Source: Tanypteryx hageni
Taxonomy: Eukaryota > Arthropoda > Insecta > Odonata > Petaluridae
Reading direction: 5' to 3'
DNA length: 64,000 nucleotides
Assembly (NCBI GenBank): GCA_028673005.1
Contig: CM054113.1
Span: 206,947,504-207,011,503 of the forward strand
Shown here: piece by piece, positions 57,461 to 64,000 of the stretch
How positions within the stretch are numbered: the stretch's first letter is position 1
Layout of the letters: each line of letters starts with the position of its first letter
Translations under genes and position numbers: made by a program
Notes under the pieces: generated by a model
The model's database searches: none
The model's input: the letters and a program-made list of their open reading frames with translations, nothing else
What the model was told of the DNA's origin: nothing

Positions 57461-60148
57461 TACAAACATAGCTTAAGACTCAGAAAAATTTGCACAGTGT
57501 ACGCAATAGCAAAGTTATTTCCTCTAAAGATCACCTTCAACGGTCACGAGCGCGTTATAACACTCACACGTCACCAAAAGGGCGCTTAAAAATACCATCC
57601 GTCCGCCATAAACTTGCATTTTTGCCGACGAATAAAAATCGAATTAAAAATCCGCTGCCACACACGAAATTTACATTACGCGAGCAGAAAAGTTCGCCCG
57701 CCGGAGGTAACCGCCAATTAAAAACAAGCCACGATGCACGTCCAATATATGTGCGCCCGAAATTTAGTTGCTCGACTTAAAAACAGATGGGAGAGATTTT
57801 AATAGTTCAGTCGTGCCTATGGGGAGGATGATACAGCTGTTGTGGAATTGTGGTCGGAGAGAGAGAGAGAGTTTTCGGGGTTTGGAAGAGGAGGTGGGGG
57901 AACAGGGTCGGAGACGCGTGTAGTGGGGGAGGGAGGAAGAGACAGAAGAGGTGAAGGTGTGGGTGTGTAGAAGAGGACCGTCGGCCAGATGGCGCGACCC
58001 GTCCTCCCCTCATTTCCACTGCCGTACATTTCCGTGAGGCCCGATTCCGAGAGAATGGCCATTGCGAGCCCCGAGGCCCATATCATGCACAAAAGACCGG
58101 GTGAAGCCAGACACACAAGCCGCGAGACCCAACAAATAAATTAGCGATTGTGTAGTGAGTGAGCATCCTAGTTTATTTTCTGAGGAACAGCTAGGTCAGT
58201 CGTTGAAATTCCGAAGGAAAAAACCGGACTGTGCGACAAGTACATATTTGCATTTCGGCGTGATTTACAGTTTTTTCATAAAGCAGCAATTTCAACTCCG
58301 TGAAAGCATTCCTTTGTTGTCTTGGACGAAATTATAAACGGCGCCATGAAAAAAAAACGTGATGGTATTTGCTGCGACGCAGTCCACGAAATGAGTTTTC
58401 CCACGCTTTTCTCCGTTCCGAAAGTAAATTAACGTGCGAGTAAGAGCAATCCGCGCATCAGTTCGAACCGGCATAGACAAACCCGGACGGAGATCTATTA
58501 AAACGGTTGCTTTGTATATTCTCGTCTCCTGATGCTACAAACAAACAGTCGGGCGATTGCAAGCGCGCGGAATTTTCTAATCGGAACGGTAACCGCTGCC
58601 AAACAACTCGAATATACACGGCTAGAACTGTTTTCATTGTGTTCGGAAAATCTTCGCAATCAGGCATGCAAAGTTGTATCCACTGTTTCTCTCTGTCTGT
58701 CACGCGCTCGAATCAAGTATAGCAATCAACAAAGGAGAATTATTATCCGGCTTGGAATCGACGGCTTCAACCCTACAATTTTCTGGCATTTAAATTTGAA
58801 AAAAAAAACGATATTGAAGTATTCAGTTCCTTTTGCAAGTTGATTCTCCGTTAAAGCTTGACGAAATATGGTATTTTGAATTCTGGAGAAAAGAAATTTT
58901 GAGTTTTAATTTTTGAAATGAAAAATATCCCTCGCAACGGCTCTCATGTTTGATGAACAGAGAGCTAGCGCTAAAAATAATCTCAGCACCTGAAGAAATT
59001 TCAAAGGTTTCACCGTAGCCTCGCTCCAGTTTAGAGACACAAACTCGCCTGCATTCATACCATTCGTTTTTTGACCTTTTTCGAGTATTTTTAATATGAA
59101 CGCTTACCACGCTGTATAAATTCAAGTGATAACGAAAGGAGCAATGTTTCCATCCATGCACGAAAGCCGTGCGTAAATATCTAAATGGTTAAAAAAAAAT
59201 ACGGAAATAAATATATTTTAGCATATCCTTCTACCGTGGGAAAGAAACGTTCGAGTGCGAATCTTAGGCGATGCGATTTCTCAGAAGATATTTTAACTTA
59301 CCGTTACACGCGCGTATTTGGAAAGATACGAAGAAACAGCAAAATGGTTTTTCTATTCCAGATCCGCTCTCTCAATAAAATGTCGTCTATAGCGATTTAT
59401 AACGATATTTGCAGTTGAAACTTCGCAAACTTTTGATTCCTAAGTCATTCATGATAGCCCTAGTGAGGAGAAAAATAATCTTCAGTAATTTCTCGTATCC
59501 CTGAAAAAAAAAGCTCTACCATCGTGTTTACGACGATGGAATTCAACTGACATAGACAAAGCATTTTGGCGAAAGTTTTTATTAAAAAAATAACACAATA
59601 TCTTCCATTTCCTAAGAATCAATAAAATCGACATTTTAGTTTTCAAAAGATTCTTTCACACCTAGGGGCGAAATTTTCAACGCTTTCTATTTCAGTCATG
59701 CATAACTTTCCGGCCGCGTATTTTCCTTCCGCGCCGATCCATAACGCGCAATTAATGCCGAAATAGCCAAGGTCATTCAGATACTTTAGAGCTCTTTTCT
59801 AAATTCTTCGACGTAGAAGTGAATTTGGATATTCCTGATGTACTTCACAATACCTTATAAAAAGGAAAAATAGAACCCGCACGCAGTTTTTTTCAGGTCA
59901 GTAATAATTCTACACCGGCACACTGAAATAAGAAATTTAAGGGTGTAAATTGCAGATACATTGAATGCTCGTTAATAAGAAATAGGTCGACACAGATAAA
60001 AATAAATATAACCAGATGATGCTAGGATTCTAGCGAAACCGGTCGTGATTTCATAAATAATTTTCGTGGATAGTACATTTATTTATTTGAAAAAGCCCAA
60101 AAACAGCACAAGGCCAATTACATTGGACACATAACAACGTACAACATA
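57461..60148. other. No gene recognised; purine patch at 57855-57990
   Basis: Includes a (GA)n at 57858-57872 and GGGGAGGGAGG sequence. Open frames at 58507-58843 and 58823-59161 have no domain. Confidence 0.4.
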
Positions 60149-60227
60149 CCGTCAGACTCCGATTTAGCGCAACCGTTTGTCCATTAATGACATTGGCGCT
60201 AAAGCGGGGGTGCCGGTAAATTAAGGT

Positions 60228-61120
60228 CATCATCATCATAGGTAGTCTGTCCGTAGACATGTCCATGATTATTCCCGGTTAAACCTGGTTCTCCATATGC
60301 TCCTATTTTTTGCTGTCCTTCATATCTTGATAACTCTCTTTCCCTTTCAAATCATCTATCAGCTGAAACCTTTTCCTAACTCTTTCCCTTTTTCCATCTA
60401 GTTTTCCTTCTAACACGTCTTTAATCATACTCTCTCTCCTCAGGTAATGTCCAACCCAGTTTGACTTCCTCTTTCTAATAGTCTGTATAATTATTAGCTT
60501 CTCTCCTACTCTTCGTAGCACTTCATCGTTTTTCATCCTTTCTGTCCATTTTATCTTCAGCATTTTCCTCCAAGTCCACATTTCAAAGCTTTCCAAGTAT
60601 TTGATGTCATTTTCCTTAGCGTCCATGTTTCTGCCCCGTACAAAGCTATACTCCATACATAGCATTTTATCAACTTCTTGCGGATATCTTCCCTTATATT
60701 CCCCGTAAGTAGGTGTTTCTTTCTTATGAAAGCCGCTTTTGCTTTTCCTATTCTAGTCCTGATCTCATCCGTACATTTTGCTTCTCTTGTTATGATGCTT
60801 CCAAGGTATTTATAGTTTGAAACTTGTTCTAAAGGCTTTTCTCCAATACTTATGTTCAGATTCTCTTTTTTGCCTAATATTCGAATGACCTTGGATTTTT
60901 ATGTATTTATTTCCATACCATATTTTCTACCTGTTATTACTAGTCTATTGATCATTTTCTGGAGTGCCTCTTCCTTTCTTGCTAGTAGTACTTGACCATC
61001 CGCGTATTTTGCTGTTCTTATAATCCTACCTCCAATTTTGAAATCTCCTGTGCCTTTTAACGCTTATTGCATTAGCCTTTCTCCATATATATTGAATAGG
61101 GTCGGCGATAGGCCGATTAT
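60228..61120 (-). mobile_element. 5'-truncated non-LTR retrotransposon (893 bp)
   Basis: Lies within the MITE on the minus strand. GGT flanks both sides (60225-60227 and 61121-61123). The uninterrupted relatives read through this point as AAATCGAGGTATATGC, so the join can be reconstructed. The 3' end is a short (ATG)n tail (60228-60239 on +), preceded by a 3' UTR shared with the copy at 57.3 kb. The 5' end is cut within the RT coding region, as usual for target-primed retrotransposition. Confidence 0.8.
60303..61118 (-). pseudogene. Reverse transcriptase C-terminal half, inactivated (LINE)
   Basis: Minus-strand reading from about 61110: GLSPTLFNIYGERLM (RT motif before the palm), a TAA, then GGRIIRTAKYADGQVLLARK. 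The catalytic box here is YADG, where an active enzyme has YADD. Then come ITGRKYGMEINT, another TAA, YKYLGSIITREAKCTDEIRT, and the C-terminal region CYVWSIALYGAETWTLRK. Near 60630 the frame shifts, and the next frame continues with YLESFEMWTWRKMLKIKWTE, NWVGHYLRRESMIK and DDLKGKESYQDMKD to a stop at 60303. These are hallmarks of a non-LTR retrotransposon RT; I cannot assign the clade. Two stops, a frameshift and loss of an essential aspartate make it a dead copy. Confidence 0.85.
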
Positions 61121-61218
61121 GGTATATACTTGTTATATGTAATCATAAGATGGAAGTTCTGTTCACAACGATTCTTGGGCAGTATGCACTATATAGCGGG
61201 CTGTCAAATCTGATTGTA

Positions 61219-62724
61219 GTTTACTTTTATCTGGATCATGAGGAAATTCCAAAAAGAGGAGCCTGAATTTATTAATGAGGTCAATAGCAGATACTCGTTT
61301 ATAAGAAGCATACATCCGTTCCATACGAAAACACGGATTGCTCGTTTTAACGACCTCGTTATCACAAGTCATGAAAATTTAAGGACTTTGAAGTTTGCAG
61401 CAACAGGATTGTACTGTACATCTTTGGATAAGATACAAAACGTTTTTAGGAGTGGAGATACTATCATGACACTTTTCCGCGAAAATACTGGACCATGAGG
61501 GAATGACCTGGCTTTTTTTTTAATATTTCCAGTACGCAAATGGTAACGACCACGATATAAATAAGGATTTTTGTCTCTCGCCCTTTACTATCTGCCATTA
61601 CTGATGCTTACCGCGAGTATACATATAATGTTAAACGGATACACGAAACGAAAACCATGACGACTTTTCACATACCCGTAAGAATTGTGATTTTTTAAAG
61701 GGTGCAATAAACGCGCGCAAACTCACGACTTACGTTTGCGATCTACCGATATCAGCGCTTAGCGTTCCAAGTCGTATATTTGATCGCGCTAGCGAAATAA
61801 ATTAATACTCAAAACAGAAAAATAATCTGACTTAGCTGATAACTCAAAAAATACCCTTTTTCGCCATCCCCTCGCGAAATGTCGCAAAAATCGGATGAAA
61901 AATGATCCTTCATTCGGCGTAAGAGCCTCAACTAGATCCATTTCCACTCCCACCGCGGTAATAAACAATGGAACACCGCGTGCGCAATTGGCGATCGTTG
62001 CCCGGCAGTAGATTGAGATGAGATCTCAGCATGTGTTACTGGGCAAGCGAGATCAGTCCTACACAGTTTTGAAATGGAATCCTCCTCTGAGGTGAATTGG
62101 AAGGAGTAGGAGGTATAGAGACGGTGTCGGCAGCGCATTGTCGGCTTCGGTTGTTTTTACGGACGGTGACGCAACGTTGCGAGTCTCGCTCGGAGAACGC
62201 GAAGCGACGTTGCCAAATTTGAATCCTTCCCTTTCTCTCAGCAATCCGGTTTTCGACCCTTCGTGCTCCGTTGCCTACAATGCCTCCGCGACAAGACGGT
62301 CAAATAATCGGGCCCCTTCTCCTTCGCGTTTGACACAAATAATTTTTTTTTTCGCAGGTTTTTTATTATTTTTTTTTAAATCGCAAGGTTTGAGCATGGA
62401 AGCCGGGTAATCGCGCTCTCATTAACGAAAAATAAATCGTCGCGTTGGGGAAATCGTGCATTTTCGGTTCGCCAAATCATCAAGGTGTGATTTGAACACG
62501 TGTTGTAGTTCGAATCGCTTCCGATTCAACGAAGGTTTACATTTGTTGCAAAACAAAGCGTTTTGAAATTGACGACGTTAAGGAAAGATTATCTGAAGTG
62601 CCGAAGGAGGAAGGGAATGAAAGGTGGTCGCTGTGCTTTCGTTCTTAAAAGAAAAGTTTCGTTATTTTTCGTCGAGCTGACCCAGGTGTCGATTACAATC
62701 AGGGAGATCGTAATGGAAAATCCA
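61219..62724. other. No gene recognised
   Basis: The 86-codon frame at 61238-61498 begins just beyond the MITE and has no recognisable domain. The remainder is mixed, with T runs near 62340-62380. Confidence 0.4.
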
Positions 62725-63066
62725 CAGCGGGGGTCTCAAACTCAAATTCCATGGATGCCGAATAGATAATTATGAAATAGATAGTGGCCCGCACGTGAGA
62801 ATTTAGAAATGCCACGTGTCGCAATAAAGAATTTAACCAATCTGTTGAAACTTGAAGCATACTACTCAAAATTATACATATTTTAATGACGAAAACACGA
62901 TCATATAATTCTAATCTATTAAAAACGTTCATATTGTTTCGTATTTCTCTGTTACTCCCTTATTTACGCTATATCTTCCACCAGCTTACGGGAGAATCTA
63001 ATCCAGGAGAGGGCCGCACCTTTTGAACTGGAGGGACGCCTACGGCCGTCGTGTTTGAGACCCCTG
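62725..63066. mobile_element. hAT-type element (about 342 bp)
   Basis: The left end is CAGCGGGGGTCTCAAAC. The right end, reverse-complemented, is CAGGGGTCTCAAACACGACG, so the shared core GGGGTCTCAAAC is identical. The interior has GGCCCGCACGTGAG and GGGCCGCACC boxes typical of these elements. Flanking octamers do not match well (at best 4 of 8), so the exact left boundary is uncertain. Confidence 0.65.
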
Positions 63067-64000
63067 ATCTAGTTTCTGTGACAAAAAATTTAAAAATATC
63101 CACTCATAATGAGGCCATGGGTCCCTAGAAATATTTCGTATATATTTAGGAATCAAATTATTTAGCAGACAAAAAAATTCATTTCTTTACACCCGCCCGA
63201 CACGTTGGCGAATCTGTCCGCGACGATCAATTAACACGGACGAAATAATGCGAAGACGTGCTCAAAACTCGCGCCTCTTCCAAATGCAGGCATGTGCCAG
63301 CTGGTAAATCGCCGATGTTTATGTAAGCGCGTTCAAGGTTGCTTGGCACCGACTTCACATCTTGAGCTGACGATAACTGGGCTCCTTATGAAAAATGAAT
63401 TCTTCGCGGTCTAGTAAACACGAGGCGGGAGAGAAAAACCTTTCCCCGAAGGCATCGCAGTCGAGCGATTGACGAAATACAGCGCTACGGTTTACTTTCT
63501 TGGCCGCGAGTAGCATTATGCGACGACAAAGATGCAGTGACAGCGCAACAATTCCTTCCTTACATAAAAGTGGTTGATATAGTGCGGCAAGCAGGTATAG
63601 TCTTAGTTATACCCACTTGAAATAGTTGATCGGAGTTTCTCAACAATTTGATCCGATTCCAAATCATTTCTCGCTTGTAGATTTTTAAATATAATTTAAC
63701 TGGTATTTTAAAAGCTATATTCTCAAAAATACTATACAAATCAGAGTTTATATTTATAATTTTTAACATCTCTATAAAAAGACACGAGAATGGCCATGAA
63801 TTTAATATTTATGGGAATCGGCGATCAAAATTCAACTATTAAGAAATAAATTTTTTTTAAATAAAAAATATGATTGCGTTAAAGACACTTGTTGGCAAAT
63901 TTCCTGTTCCAGTAGTTTTCATCGGCCATGCTATGGCAAATGCAGTTACCAAACACAAGTAACTACTTAATTTTTCACTTTTCGAAAGTCTTGAATTTGT
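63067..64000. other. No gene recognised
   Basis: Mixed, becoming AT-rich after 63560. No repeat end, RNA gene or domain was seen up to the window edge. Confidence 0.4.

Larger units (their letters stand above)
60149..61216 (-). mobile_element. Small TA-flanked Tigger-like MITE split by a LINE
   Basis: TA precedes 60149 and follows 61216. Read on the minus strand it matches the elements at 12379 and 35369. Shared stretches on + are GACATTGGCGCTAAAGCGGG, then after the LINE TAATCATAAGATGGAAGTTC, TGTTCACAACGAT and the end CAAATCTGATTG. Without the LINE (893 bp) it is 175 bp, the same size class as its relatives. Confidence 0.8.

Noticed and set aside
61238..61498. 86-codon frame next to the nested MITE
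   Set aside because: No domain. It lies immediately beyond repeat sequence and is within chance length for this window.

Overview
This is eukaryotic nuclear DNA and it contains no host gene that I can recognise. The base composition is moderately AT-rich. There are many microsatellites and minisatellites, tRNA-derived SINE heads with RNA polymerase III B boxes, 5'-truncated non-LTR retrotransposons, and a very high density of short non-autonomous DNA transposons. Together these point to an intergenic or intronic stretch of a large animal genome, most likely an arthropod and probably an insect. I cannot name the species. The long open reading frames mostly come from simple GA/CT repeats. The only readings with recognisable protein families are two broken transposon proteins.

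Layout. 1-8 kb holds pyrimidine and purine tracts, one short hAT-type element (2425-2676) and a roughly 720-bp, almost pure purine tract (7266-7990). 8-17 kb is a dense mosaic of hAT-type elements with 8-bp target duplications and TA-flanked elements. One of these (12379-12792) was split by a LINE 3' end. An 879-bp TA-flanked element (15470-16348) sits inside a copy of a second dispersed repeat. 17-26 kb has a decayed pogo/Tigger-type element, a 1-kb hAT-type element with a perfect 8-bp duplication (21276-22292), CT-rich tracts and three more small hAT-type elements. 26-42 kb is mostly unassigned sequence broken by purine minisatellites, two SINE heads and a 186-bp TA-flanked element.

42-49 kb has a Tigger/CENP-B-like transposase pseudogene lacking its catalytic domain (42400-43139), and a 142-bp tandem duplication whose second copy alone carries a 162-bp hAT-type insertion. 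It also has a 500-bp foldback (47762-48268) whose arms contain hammerhead-like motifs. 49-64 kb has a GC-skewed 12-bp minisatellite, a 616-bp TA-flanked element with perfect 24-nt terminal inverted repeats (53890-54505), and two copies of one LINE family. One LINE copy (60228-61120) lies inside a small TA-flanked element and carries a dead reverse transcriptase.

There is no operon or pathway here. The interesting biology is the layered insertion history. Several nested insertions can be dated relative to one another because an unoccupied copy of the target is present elsewhere in the window.
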